Assembly: GCF_008698235.1 (NCBI RefSeq)
Contig: NZ_PEBH01000009.1
Coordinates: forward strand, 1-64,000
Length of the DNA: 64,000 nt
Direction: 5' to 3'
Origin: Bifidobacterium rousetti
GTDB lineage: Bacteria; Actinomycetota; Actinomycetes; Actinomycetales; Bifidobacteriaceae
Position 1 is the first letter of the stretch. Every line of letters starts with the position of its first letter. The notes under the pieces were generated by a model, which saw only the letters and a list, made by a program, of their open reading frames with translations, was not told the DNA's origin and made no database searches. The translations under genes and the position numbers were made by a program. Below, piece by piece: positions 17,221 to 25,077 of the stretch.

Positions 17221-18291
17221 CTACACGTCGACGGCCACGCACAGGGCGAACAGGATCGCGAAGAACAGCGTCTGATAGCCGGCCGCGCCCAGGGCCTCGC
17301 GGAACCGGTCGTGGTGCACGTCGCGGATCATGCGGACCGGCACGGCAAGCGACGAGATCAGGATGACCATGCCCCACGGCGCCCACAGGATGGTGACCAG
17401 CAGCGCGGCGATCAGCTCCTCGACGACCACGACGGCGATGAAGGCGATCCGCGCTCCCCGCTCCCCCAATCGCACGGCCAGCGTGCGTTTGTCGTGCTCC
17501 CCGTCCTCCACGATGTCGCGCAGGTTGTTGACCATCAGCAGCGCCACGGCGTTGAGCCCGCAGGCCACCGCGGCGAGCACGCCGAGCAGATCGACGTCCC
17601 CGGCGAGCGCGTATTCGGTGCCGAGCGTGGCGACGAGACCGAAGAAGACGAAAACTGATGCCTCACCAAGTCCGGCGTATCCGTATGGATGACTGCCGCC
17701 GGTGTAGAACCATCCGGCGATGACGCACAGGGCGCCCACGGCGATGAGCCAATAGTGCTGGGAGAGGACGGAGACCGTAAGTCCGCAGACGCAGGCGAGC
17801 GCGGCGGCCACGGCGGCGGCGATCAGCACATGCTTCGGCGGCACTCCGGACGCGACGAGCCGGCGGGGCTTGGGGGTACGGGCGACTCCAAGAGCGGCTG
17901 GGGCGGTGGCTGATGCGGTTGCCGCAATTCCAGAGGTTCCGTGGTTTACAGCCGCTGCGGTGGCGGAGTCCCCGTACGACGGCGATTCGTCCACATCGCG
18001 CCCTTGGTCGGTGCCGCGGATGCCGTCGGAGTAGTCGTTGGCGAAGTTGACGGCGATCTGGAGGAACAGGGCGACCATGGCGCACAGAATCGCGAGCGGC
18101 CAGAACCGGTCGATCAGCGTCGATTGCAGTGTACTGTTCGCGATGCAGCGTTGCGACACCGGATAGATCAAGGAACAGATGCCGAGCTCGGCGATGCGCC
18201 GCCATGCGGCCGCAGCGCCGACGATCACCGGGGCGACCGAGGCCGGCAGGGTCTTAGGGCGCGTTCCTTGGAGCCAAAGTCGAAGATCCAT
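17221..18291 (-). CDS. menA: MenA-like UbiA prenyltransferase
   Basis: About 356 residues, multi-helix membrane protein. UbiA motifs are present: NFANDYSDGIRGTDQGRD (first Asp-rich motif) and NNLRDIVEDGEHDKRT (second), plus the start LWLQGTRPKTLPASVAPVIVG typical of 1,4-dihydroxy-2-naphthoate octaprenyltransferase. Between residues about 95 and 150 lies a Thr/Ala-rich insertion (SATAAAVNHGTSGIAATASA). No other menaquinone genes are in the window, and bifidobacteria lack a respiratory chain, so the true substrate is uncertain. TTG at 18300 is an alternative start. Confidence 0.8.
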   Translation of the reverse strand: MDLRLWLQGTRPKTLPASVAPVIVGAAAAWRRIAELGICSLIYPVSQRCIANSTLQSTLIDRFWPLAILCAMVALFLQIAVNFANDYSDGIRGTDQGRDVDESPSYGDSATAAAVNHGTSGIAATASATAPAALGVARTPKPRRLVASGVPPKHVLIAAAVAAALACVCGLTVSVLSQHYWLIAVGALCVIAGWFYTGGSHPYGYAGLGEASVFVFFGLVATLGTEYALAGDVDLLGVLAAVACGLNAVALLMVNNLRDIVEDGEHDKRTLAVRLGERGARIAFIAVVVVEELIAALLVTILWAPWGMVILISSLAVPVRMIRDVHHDRFREALGAAGYQTLFFAILFALCVAVDV

Positions 18292-18316
18292 GGTTCCCAA
18301 GGGTATCAGTGCCCTC

Positions 18317-18458
18317 GTCAGCGTCGGTTTCTCTCGAGATCATCCCGGTTCTCGAGAAAACCTGACGCTGCCGTATCGTCAGCGACGGTTTTTCTCGGGC
18401 AATGGGGCGATTACGAGAGAACCCGTCGCTGGCGCATGGTCAGCGACGGGTTCTCTCG
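18317..18458. repeat. Array of alternating inverted 20-bp repeats
   Basis: Five copies of a GTCAGCGACGGGTTCTCTCG-type unit in alternating orientation: 18317-18338 (+), 18351-18370 (-), 18378-18397 (+), 18414-18431 (-), 18439-18458 (+). Units 4 and 5 form a perfect 18-bp stem with a 9-nt loop. The array lies between menA and lysS, so it may terminate or stabilise the lysS transcript. Just after it (18487-18528) are short CCGGATACTG/CCGGATG direct repeats. Confidence 0.85.
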
Positions 18459-18528
18459 AAGATCGACGGATATCCGGACGGACGTCACCCGGATACTGCC
18501 CGGATACTGCCCGGATGCCGTCCGGATG

Positions 18529-20205
18529 TCAGCCGATGAGCGGCTTGACGAGCGGGAAGGTGATGGTCTCGCGGATCGTGGCGCCGGTCAGGGCGATGAG
18601 CAGTCGGTCGATGCCCATGCCCATGCCGCCTGCCGGGGGCATGCCGACGCCGAGGGCCTCGAGGAAGTCCTCGTCGATGTCGCACGCCTCCTCGTCGCCG
18701 GCGAGCGCGTCCTTGGCCTGCGCGACGAAGCGTTCGCGCTGCACGACCGGGTCGTTGAGCTCGGAGTAGCCGGTGGCCAGCTCGAAGCCGCGCACGTAGA
18801 GGTCCCACTTCTCGACGACGCCGGGCTTGGTGCGATGGCCCTTGACCAGCGGCGAGGTCTCGACCGGGAAGTCGCGCACGAAGGTCGGCTCGTAGAGCTT
18901 GTCCTCGTAGAAGTGCTCCCACAGGTGCTCGACGAGCTTGCCGTGGTTCTCGACCTCGTCGCGCTCGACGCCGAGCTTGTCGGCGATCTCGCCCAAGTGC
19001 TCGACGGAGGTGCCGGGGTGCTCCGGGCCGCCGTTGGGGATGATCTCCTCACCGAGCGCCTCGGACAGGGAGTCGTACATGCTGATGGTCTTCCACTCGC
19101 CGCCGAAGTCGTATTCGGTGCCGTCGAGGAGGGTGACCTTGTGCGAGCCGTAGACGTCCATCGCGGTCTTCTGCACGAGCTCCTTGACGAGCTGGCCGAT
19201 GGTGTCGTAGGTGCCGTAGGCCTGATACGCCTCGACCATCGTGAACTCGGGGGCGTGGGTGGCGTCGACGCCCTCATTGCGGAAGTCACGGTTGATCTCG
19301 AACACGCGGTCGATGCCGCCGACGAGGCAACGCTTGAGGAACAGCTCCGGCGCGATGCGCAGGTAGAGGTCCAGGTCGAACGCGTTCATGTGCGTGGTGA
19401 ACGGGCGGGCAGCGGCGCCGCCGTGCACGGTCTGCAGCATCGGGGTCTCGACCTCGATGAAGTCGTGGCCCGCGAAGGTGTGGCGCAGCGAGGCGACGGC
19501 CTTGGAGCGGTTGCGCACCATGTTGCGGATCTTCTCGTCGGCGATCATGCCGATGTACGGCTTGCGGGTGCGGGTGTCCTCGTTGAGGTCCTTGTGCAGG
19601 GCGGGCAGCGGCTGGAGCGCCTTGGAGGCGATGGCCCACTCGGTGGCGAACACGGACAGCTCGCCGGTCTTGGAGGCGATGACGCGGCCCTTCAGGTACA
19701 GGTGGTCGCCGAGGTCGACGAGCTGCTTGAACTGCTTCAGGGAGTCGGCGCCGATCTCCTTCTTGGAGATCATGCCCTGGATCCTCGTGCCGTCGCCCGC
19801 GGCGAGCTGCACGAAGTTGAGGCCGCCGGCGTTGCGGATGAACAGGACTCGGCCGGCGATGCCGACCATGTCCTCGGTCTCCTGACCGGGCTCGAGCTTG
19901 CCGTCGTACTTGGCGCGCACGCCCTCGATGGTGTCGGTGACGTCGAGGTGCACCGGATACGGGTTGATGCCGCTTTCGAGCATCATCGCGCGCTTGGCGA
20001 CGCGCATCTGCACCTGCTCGGGGTGGGCCAGCGGGCCGAACTCCTTGTTGGAGGGGTCGACGGCCTCGTCCAGCGTGGCGCCGCCCTTGATCTTCTCGCG
20101 GATGACCGCGTCCTGCTTGAGCAGCATCTCCGCACGTTCCACGGTGGTCATTGCGGGAACGGCGTTCTCTTCCTCGATTGCTTGGGATTCTTGGGTTTCA
20201 CACAT
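18529..20205 (-). CDS. lysS: Lysyl-tRNA synthetase (class II)
   Basis: 558 residues. An N-terminal OB-fold anticodon-binding domain (about 75-190, VGIAGRVLFIRNAGGLNFVQL) precedes the class II catalytic domain. Motif 2 is seen in FEINRDFRNEGVDATHAPEF and motif 3 in GMGMGIDRLLIALTG. GAGGG sits 5 nt before the ATG. The N-terminal 50 residues are a charged extension. The gene is transcribed away from the adjacent tRNA-Pro. Confidence 0.97.
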   Translation of the reverse strand: MCETQESQAIEEENAVPAMTTVERAEMLLKQDAVIREKIKGGATLDEAVDPSNKEFGPLAHPEQVQMRVAKRAMMLESGINPYPVHLDVTDTIEGVRAKYDGKLEPGQETEDMVGIAGRVLFIRNAGGLNFVQLAAGDGTRIQGMISKKEIGADSLKQFKQLVDLGDHLYLKGRVIASKTGELSVFATEWAIASKALQPLPALHKDLNEDTRTRKPYIGMIADEKIRNMVRNRSKAVASLRHTFAGHDFIEVETPMLQTVHGGAAARPFTTHMNAFDLDLYLRIAPELFLKRCLVGGIDRVFEINRDFRNEGVDATHAPEFTMVEAYQAYGTYDTIGQLVKELVQKTAMDVYGSHKVTLLDGTEYDFGGEWKTISMYDSLSEALGEEIIPNGGPEHPGTSVEHLGEIADKLGVERDEVENHGKLVEHLWEHFYEDKLYEPTFVRDFPVETSPLVKGHRTKPGVVEKWDLYVRGFELATGYSELNDPVVQRERFVAQAKDALAGDEEACDIDEDFLEALGVGMPPAGGMGMGIDRLLIALTGATIRETITFPLVKPLIG

Positions 20206-20278
20206 AAACCCTCAGTGTAGCGATGCCGGGATACACGCCTGCCCTCCCCGCCCCGACAATCCCCGACTGTATGCCGCT

Positions 20279-20302
20279 GTGTATCGTAACGTGTATCGTA
20301 AC
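20279..20302 (+). repeat. Tandem GTGTATCGTAAC pair upstream of tRNA-Pro
   Basis: Two adjacent 12-bp copies. The same motif recurs at 20597 and as a tandem pair at 25651-25674, both inside the integrated element. This pair lies outside the att repeats, 70-100 bp upstream of lysS. Confidence 0.75.
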
Positions 20303-20464
20303 GCCCTTTCATCGCGGGAAATCATCGGCCGTTTTTCGACGCGACTTTCAGTGCGACAGACCTTTCCGATTCCACAAAACCATTGGAATCACTTGCGACA
20401 CGCCGTAAACCACTCCGAATTTGCGCGAGCGCGACTTGCATGTAATATAGCGGACGTTGCCAAA

Positions 20465-20538
<74 letters not shown>

Positions 20539-20545
20539 CCTCACG

Positions 20546-20577
20546 GGGAGGACCATTGGAATTCCAATGGTCCTCCC
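20546..20577. terminator. Element-borne terminator for tRNA-Pro
   Basis: 32-bp perfect palindrome (arm GGGAGGACCATTGGAA) followed by TTTTTT. It replaces the original tRNA terminator, which was displaced to 25743-25773 by the integration. Confidence 0.85.
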
Positions 20578-20596
20578 TTTTTTGTTGCTTGTTTTA

Positions 20597-20608
20597 GTGT
20601 ATCGTAAA
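20597..20608 (+). repeat. Candidate integrase arm site
   Basis: GTGTATCGTAAA, same motif and orientation as at 20279, 20291, 25651 and 25663. It ends 3 bp before the integrase start codon, so integrase binding here could also repress its own gene (inference). Confidence 0.5.
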
Positions 20609-20611
20609 AGC

Positions 20612-21889
20612 ATGGTGAGAAGGGCTATCGAGACCGGCGCCGTCAGCGTGTTCAAGACCCGGAACGGCAATCATGTGGTATACTGCGCGACCATGTCGCT
20701 CGGGTTCGAAGACGGCGACAAGAAAAAGAGGCGGTTCGTCCGGGGATACGGCGACACCGAGGAGCAGGCCAGATCGAGGATGACGGCCAATCTCGCACGG
20801 CGACTCACATCGCATACGCCGACCGCACGCAGGAGGAGCTCCCCGACATTGAAGGCGTTCTGCACGACGTGGACACGGCACGTCGAGGCGTCCGGCGTCA
20901 ATCCGTCGTCACGACTGAAATACCAACGGGATATGGAAAATCATGTCCTCCCCCATATCGGGGACATGCACATGGAGAGCATCACGCCCGACGACATCCT
21001 GAACCTGTTCACCAACACCCTGAAGGACACTGGGGCATCGGCCAAATCGCATTCCTTCCGGGAATTGAAACAGCTTTTCATATACGCCGAGAAGACCAAG
21101 GTCATCACGTCCAATCCGATGAAGGATCTGCAAAGGCCGAGGACGACCGTCGCGATCTCCGATCAGGAGGACAGGTACATGGACAACTACATGAGCGTCA
21201 GACGCGGCCTATGGGCGTGGCTATGGCGCAGGTCATGCCCGTACCGCGACCACCGGGCAATGGTCGGACTGCTCATGCTCGGACTGCGGCGCGAGGAGCT
21301 GCTGGGACTGACGTGGGACAGGATAGCCGACCTGGACAATCCCGACAAGGCCACCGTGACCGTCAGTCAGGTGCTGAAAAGGCACGAGACCAATGAGCAG
21401 GTCTCCGGCTGGTACATCCGCAAGTCCACCAAGAACAACACCGTTAGGAGCATCCGACTGACCGGAAGATTCCGCACGGCACTGGTGGAGCACCGGGACA
21501 GGCATCTGACCGGTACGGCGGGAACGGAATGGCAGAATCTCGTGTTCCCCAATCCCCGCACGGGCAAGGCCTATACATACGCATGGCTGGACAAGACATG
21601 GCGGGACATGCTGGACGCGTACTGGCACGCGCACAATCCCAATGTGGAACGGATGCCGGACGATCATTTCTATACCGCCCACGGGAACCGGCATATCCTC
21701 GCGTCCATCCTCGCAAGGAACGGCGTCCCCATCGGCACCGCCCAGCAGATTCTCGGCCATTTGGACAAGGCGACCACGATCTATTACACGCACGCGACGA
21801 AGGCCGACCATGAGAACGCCATGCACATACTGTCAGGCACCGGCAGGGATGTTCGGGCCAATTTGATGGAATTAATCACGCAGGACTAG
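20612..21889 (+). CDS. int: Tyrosine recombinase (phage/ICE-type integrase)
   Basis: 425 residues. N-terminal AP2-like arm-binding region (about 8-65), SAM-like core-binding domain (about 78-180), catalytic domain (about 190-410). Catalytic residues seen: Arg226 in LGLRREELLGLTW, lysine in RKSTKNN (271-274), His357/Arg360 in HGNRH, His383 in ILGHLD and nucleophile Tyr392 in YYTHA. It is adjacent to attL in tRNA-Pro and directs integration and, with the excisionase-like protein at 23961-24161, excision. No good ribosome-binding site precedes the ATG. Converges on rep with a 1-bp gap. Confidence 0.95.
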   Translation: MVRRAIETGAVSVFKTRNGNHVVYCATMSLGFEDGDKKKRRFVRGYGDTEEQARSRMTANLARRLTSHTPTARRRSSPTLKAFCTTWTRHVEASGVNPSSRLKYQRDMENHVLPHIGDMHMESITPDDILNLFTNTLKDTGASAKSHSFRELKQLFIYAEKTKVITSNPMKDLQRPRTTVAISDQEDRYMDNYMSVRRGLWAWLWRRSCPYRDHRAMVGLLMLGLRREELLGLTWDRIADLDNPDKATVTVSQVLKRHETNEQVSGWYIRKSTKNNTVRSIRLTGRFRTALVEHRDRHLTGTAGTEWQNLVFPNPRTGKAYTYAWLDKTWRDMLDAYWHAHNPNVERMPDDHFYTAHGNRHILASILARNGVPIGTAQQILGHLDKATTIYYTHATKADHENAMHILSGTGRDVRANLMELITQD

Positions 21890-21890
21890 A

Positions 21891-23111
21891 TCACAGGAAC
21901 CCCAATTCAGGAGCCGGATTCTCAATGAATCTGTTCTTGCCGAATACCCAAGGAGCTGGAACATAACAGCCCTTTCCCCACTGTCTCTGATTCCGTTCGG
22001 CGTCAAGCATGTTGGAAAGCACGTCGTCATCCGACGCATCGAAAAATTGACGATCATTATCCATATAGGTGATATCCGTGAATCGACGCGCGAAGGAACC
22101 AGAATCGTACTGAGTCTTCGAATTGCTGTACAGCTCGGTAATTGGATAATTGCTGATCACCCATACCTCAGTCCATAATGATACCGCATTGCTATACCGA
22201 CGTGATACATCCACAACAAATTTATCTAAATACGCATTCATGGTCTGCATGGGAATTTGACCTGTAAATTCATCAAAGACCAGGACTTTCTGATTCGTAT
22301 ATCCGTCCATCGGATGAGCATAATCGGTCACATAGCATACGTCATGACGTGCGTAATTATTCAGTACAAAGGTGGACTTACCGACGCCCGGAGCACCATA
22401 GAGATAGTGCACGGTGACATCGCGCGTAATTGAATCGGCGTACCTGCTCTTCTGATACGCGGCAAATGTCCTGTCCAGCCAGTCCAACTTGCCATGAGCA
22501 AGGATTGCGAGATGGTCATCAAGCAGAATTTCATCAGGCGTCTTCCCATCCACGGTAATCGCCTCGTATAACGTCTCAAGATCGTGCCTCTGCCCCTGTT
22601 CGGGAATCGCGTCGAAATCGGCGTCACCGTAAGGACCGAATGGCCCATCTACCCTCGTGTCCTCCTTCGTGACATAATTCGTGCAATCAGACCTACTCGC
22701 GTGAGTGTATTTTTTTCTAATATAGCCGGCGTGAATCCCCTGCTCACCCAATGCGGTGCGAATTCCACTAAGTCGAATCGAATTCGGAGCAATAAGGAAA
22801 ATCTGATAATGTTCTTTTCCCGTCTCCTTGCCCTTCTCTAATTGCCCTACCCATGACCATCCATGTCCAGAAAAGATGTTGTTCAGTATCTCCGGCGATA
22901 ATTTCGCCTGCACATGATGATGCTCCTCACCGGGCAATGGTTCCTTCGTTTTCTTGTCCAGATCATTCCACTCACACTCCACGTGAATACGGATCATCCA
23001 TTCCCGCCCAGATGGATTATTCCCCTGAATCGTCTTGAAATTCCCGGTATCAAGTTCCTTCTTCTGGGCATCCGTCAACACCCTCTTTTTTACTGTATCC
23101 TTCTCGGTCAT
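21891..23111 (-). CDS. rep: CRESS-like rolling-circle Rep (HUH nickase plus SF3 helicase)
   Basis: 406 residues. The nuclease part (about 36-160) has the order seen in circovirus/nanovirus Reps: VGQLEKGKETGKEHYQIF (His101, motif 2-like) and NYVTKED (motif 3, nucleophile Tyr146 with Lys149). The helicase part has Walker A GAPGVGKST (239-247), Walker B VLVFDEFTG (276-284), motif C VWVISN (316-321) and an arginine finger region RRF (342-344). This combination defines CRESS-DNA Reps; bifidobacterial plasmid p4M is known to encode such a Rep. GGAGG lies 7 nt upstream of ATG at 23111. It faces a structured, iteron-bearing region. Predicted to nick the origin and unwind the element in rolling-circle replication. 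Confidence 0.9.
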   Translation of the reverse strand: MTEKDTVKKRVLTDAQKKELDTGNFKTIQGNNPSGREWMIRIHVECEWNDLDKKTKEPLPGEEHHHVQAKLSPEILNNIFSGHGWSWVGQLEKGKETGKEHYQIFLIAPNSIRLSGIRTALGEQGIHAGYIRKKYTHASRSDCTNYVTKEDTRVDGPFGPYGDADFDAIPEQGQRHDLETLYEAITVDGKTPDEILLDDHLAILAHGKLDWLDRTFAAYQKSRYADSITRDVTVHYLYGAPGVGKSTFVLNNYARHDVCYVTDYAHPMDGYTNQKVLVFDEFTGQIPMQTMNAYLDKFVVDVSRRYSNAVSLWTEVWVISNYPITELYSNSKTQYDSGSFARRFTDITYMDNDRQFFDASDDDVLSNMLDAERNQRQWGKGCYVPAPWVFGKNRFIENPAPELGFL

Positions 23112-23266
23112 ATTATCCTCCACTAATTCACTTCCGTTACGGTTATTTTCCCCTGTATACACGCATAAAATCGCAATCCAGCATTCCGGAATTGTCACGA
23201 AATCCTGTTACGGTTTTATACACCTGTATACAGGCATACAAATCACATTAAAGATCTGTAACGGAA

Positions 23267-23338
23267 GTGCCCTTAGGAAAGAAGTCGATTTCCTGCGGAA
23301 ATCGACCGGACTCACTGCGTGAGTCCGCCTAAGGGCAC
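23267..23338. repeat. T-shaped palindrome (candidate double-strand origin)
   Basis: Outer 11-bp stem GTGCCCTTAGG (23267-23277) pairs with 23328-23338. Nested inside are two hairpins. The first is a 10-bp stem 23284-23293/23297-23306; the second is a 9-bp stem 23307-23315/23319-23327. Both have a TGC loop within a shared CTGCG. The folded form is a three-way junction like parvovirus terminal repeats. The outer stem carries the GGGCAC iteron on each arm. Confidence 0.85.
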
Positions 23339-23574
23339 CCATTCCTCGGGCACCTCGTTCACGGGGCGGCACTGTAAACACGCCGTGGCACCGGCACTGC
23401 GTGGGCACCAGCGGCACCTCTCACGCGCACCACTGGCACGCACCACTGGCGCGCACCATGCCCACTGCGCGTGCGCCTGCTCGGCGTCACGCTCCGTGTC
23501 CACGTCACTGCGCCCGCGAGCACTGCGCCCGTGGCACTGCGTGGGCACCATCGGCACCTCACGCGCACCGGCAC
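23334..23574 (+). repeat. GGCAC iteron cluster
   Basis: Twelve GGCAC copies on the plus strand: starts at 23334, 23349, 23368, 23387, 23393, 23404, 23413, 23435, 23533, 23544, 23553 and 23570, often as GGGCACC or CGGCACC. CACTGCGTG, the tip of the second hairpin, recurs at 23395 and 23535. Fits Rep-binding iterons beside a stem-loop. Confidence 0.7.
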
Positions 23575-23633
23575 CCTCGGCTATACGCACCATCCCCGCT
23601 CCCTCGACCCTCGTCACGGTCAGAACAAGGTCG

Positions 23634-23819
23634 TCAGAACAAGGTCTTGTTGTCCTGCTCCATCTCATGGTCGATTTGGGCCAATTTCCTATTCGTGCTC
23701 AGCTCCCATGAGATCGCCTTGAGCACCAGATCAGCAACAAGTCCAGCAATAAAAATAGCGATTAACGCCCATACCGGTACCGTCACCGAACTCATTAGAA
23801 ATGCCTTAATACTATTCAT
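23634..23819 (-). CDS. Small single-span membrane protein
   Basis: 61 residues starting MNSIKAFLMSSV. One predicted transmembrane helix (about 14-34, VWALIAIFIAGLVADLVL), then an amphipathic charged tail ELSTNRKLAQIDHEMEQDNK. GAGGG lies 7 nt before the ATG. Lies between the excisionase-like gene and the origin region, in the element's minus-strand operon. No family recognised. Could be a holin-like or membrane-tethered replication factor, but nothing in the sequence proves either. Confidence 0.65.
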   Translation of the reverse strand: MNSIKAFLMSSVTVPVWALIAIFIAGLVADLVLKAISWELSTNRKLAQIDHEMEQDNKTLF

Positions 23820-23960
23820 AATTACCCTCGCACGTCATCTCTCGACGATCAGTCCTGATGGCTCCGGCCTCAGATACGGCTCGCAAGCTCGCCAATATCG
23901 GCCTCTTGGCCCTCCGGCCAGACCTGCACGCCAAGAAAATGCTATATACATAGCCAATGG

Positions 23961-24161
23961 TCACCGCATCGACGCCATTAGCCACATGCAGAAAGTGTCC
24001 GAATCGATCTGCCATCGACCGCCTATTTTTCGGCAGACTACACCGGCGTCCTGCAATTTATGATCACGGAGCATACGACGAATCGTATAATCACCGACAC
24101 GTGCAATACGAGCGCATTTCGACGCCGACCAAAACTCGGAAATTCTATTATCTTCCATCAT
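23961..24161 (-). CDS. xis: Excisionase-like winged-helix DNA-binding protein
   Basis: 66 residues: WSASKCARIARVGDYTIRRMLRDHKLQDAGVVCRKIGGRWQIDSDTFCMWL has the helix-turn-helix plus wing pattern of MerR/Xis-like proteins (pick-an-adaptor helix, then RKIGGRWQID wing). AAGGGGAA precedes tandem ATG codons. Its small size and presence next to a tRNA-integrated tyrosine recombinase suggest it directs excision or represses the operon. Overlaps the upstream small gene by 14 bp. Confidence 0.7.
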   Translation of the reverse strand: MMEDNRISEFWSASKCARIARVGDYTIRRMLRDHKLQDAGVVCRKIGGRWQIDSDTFCMWLMASMR

Positions 24162-24369
24162 TATTCCCCTTCCCCTTCATGATTAGACCTATATAGAGAT
24201 CATCCAAATTTTCAATTTCGCAATTGCTCTGCGTGTCACTATCGGACGCCCACGGGAGACTCTGAATTTCAGGAGATTCCCACAACAGTCTCGGTGGAAT
24301 TCCATATGCCAGAGCTATATCCAATAACCTCACGCGCACGTAATTAGTTGGATATTCCATCATTATCAC
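24148..24369 (-). CDS. Hypothetical protein of the integrated element
   Basis: 73 residues (MIMMEYPTNYVRVRLLDIALAYGIPPRLLWESPEI and an acidic, polar C-terminal half). The N-terminal part could form a short helix-turn-helix (LLDIALAYGIPPRLLW), but this is weak. Its end overlaps the excisionase-like start, implying translational coupling. No family recognised. Confidence 0.5.
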   Translation of the reverse strand: MIMMEYPTNYVRVRLLDIALAYGIPPRLLWESPEIQSLPWASDSDTQSNCEIENLDDLYIGLIMKGKGNNDGR

Positions 24370-24847
24370 CGCCTACGCCATGTCCAAGAAATCCACATTT
24401 GATAGCCTGTGCCCGAATTCGCTCTCTTGATTCAGAGCGTCGGGCAGCAATGCGTCCGGCGACTCTGTCGCGGTCCTCCGCAATTTCTCGGAAAGATCGT
24501 GGGCGTTCTTGAGCACCTGCCTTTTCTTGCTGTTTCTGTCTAAATATTTCAAAGTCTCGTCTAAGCTCATTGGATCGTCCTTCTGGACATTGATCGCCAC
24601 ACGATGGATAATCCATCCGAGGACTTTCGACATTGATTGATTCCGTGCCTCGCACGCCGCCTTGAATGCTTCCGCATCTAGACGATCGACATATATTTTC
24701 AGCGGTCTCTTTTTTGGTGTCGTCATAATGAATCACCTCATAACGGTAATTGAAAGGCCATTCGGCCATATCCCACGCTATTAAAAGAAGAAAGGCTACG
24801 CCCGCGATGACGTAGCCCAAGATGAACACGACCAGCATCATCACCAT
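24344..24847 (-). CDS. Membrane-leader ORF overlapping the RHH gene in another frame
   Basis: 167 residues. Begins MVMMLVVFILGYVIAGVAFLLLIAWDMAEWPF, one or two transmembrane helices. Its ATG overlaps the stop of the upstream ORF (ATGGTGA), a coupling typical of real genes. Past residue 40 it runs through the whole RHH gene in a different frame and becomes Arg/Glu-rich, as expected of an out-of-frame reading. Either a short membrane protein whose tail is fortuitously open, or a true overlapping gene. Uncertain. Confidence 0.4.
   Translation of the reverse strand: MVMMLVVFILGYVIAGVAFLLLIAWDMAEWPFNYRYEVIHYDDTKKETAENICRSSRCGSIQGGVRGTESINVESPRMDYPSCGDQCPEGRSNELRRDFEIFRQKQQEKAGAQERPRSFREIAEDRDRVAGRIAARRSESRERIRAQAIKCGFLGHGVGGDNDGISN
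24373..24726 (-). CDS. Ribbon-helix-helix-like DNA-binding protein
   Basis: 117 residues: KKRPLKIYVDRLDAEAFKAACEARNQSMSKVLGWIIHRVA reads as a short beta-strand followed by two helices, the pattern of plasmid RHH repressors, copy-control or relaxosome accessory proteins. A charged helical C-terminal part (YLDRNSKKRQVLKNAHDLSEKLRR) follows. GAGGTGATT lies 5 nt upstream of the ATG. Within the element operon it may control copy number or operon expression. Fully overlapped in another frame by the membrane-leader ORF. Confidence 0.65.
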   Translation of the reverse strand: MTTPKKRPLKIYVDRLDAEAFKAACEARNQSMSKVLGWIIHRVAINVQKDDPMSLDETLKYLDRNSKKRQVLKNAHDLSEKLRRTATESPDALLPDALNQESEFGHRLSNVDFLDMA

Positions 24848-25065
24848 TCGTGACTCAGCTCGCCCAGCCAATCGGCGTACTGGCCGACCATAGTCGCAAC
24901 GCGGGTCAGGCCGTCGGCATCCTCATCAAAAATTGTCGGCTTAGTCGCATAATCTGAATACTCAATTTGCGACAAATGGCTCGCGACCTCGCCCAGCTGG
25001 TCCGAATACTGTTGTAACATCTGGGCCGCCCCATAAACTTGGTCTTCAAACTGCTCTCTATCCAT
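24841..25065 (-). CDS. Small acidic hypothetical protein of the element
   Basis: 74 residues, acidic (MDREQFEDQVYGAAQMLQQYSDQLGEVASHLSQIEYSDYA), predicted largely helical. GAGGGTGATG sits ahead of the ATG. Stop overlaps the next start (ATGGTGA). No family recognised; resembles in size and acidity the WXG100-like or SPP1-type small element proteins, but has no WXG motif. Confidence 0.6.
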   Translation of the reverse strand: MDREQFEDQVYGAAQMLQQYSDQLGEVASHLSQIEYSDYATKPTIFDEDADGLTRVATMVGQYADWLGELSHEW

Positions 25066-25077
25066 AATTCATCACCC

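Larger units (their letters stand above)
23112..23633. other. Candidate replication origin region
   Basis: 520 bp without a credible gene, upstream of rep. It contains a T-shaped double-hairpin palindrome (23267-23338), about a dozen GGCAC iterons (23334-23574) and a 37-39-bp imperfect direct repeat (23393-23431 and 23533-23569). Composition switches from AT-rich next to rep to GC-rich in the iteron part. Confidence 0.7.

Noticed and set aside
18317..18458. Possible CRISPR array
   Set aside because: Units alternate in orientation with 6-16-bp gaps, no unique spacers of uniform size and no cas genes.
17941..20220. 759-residue frame antisense to menA and lysS
   Set aside because: Long only because high-GC third positions keep the antisense frame open; lysS motifs are clear on the other strand.
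23807..23816. TAGTATTAA on the minus strand resembling the CRESS nonanucleotide nick site (TAGTATTAC)
   Set aside because: One mismatch, inside the start of a small coding region, and not in a stem-loop; likely chance in an AT-rich part.
23312..24063. Several overlapping frames on both strands in the iteron region
   Set aside because: They arise from the GGCAC repeats, are His/Arg/Pro/Ala-rich and contradict each other; the stretch is better explained as an origin.
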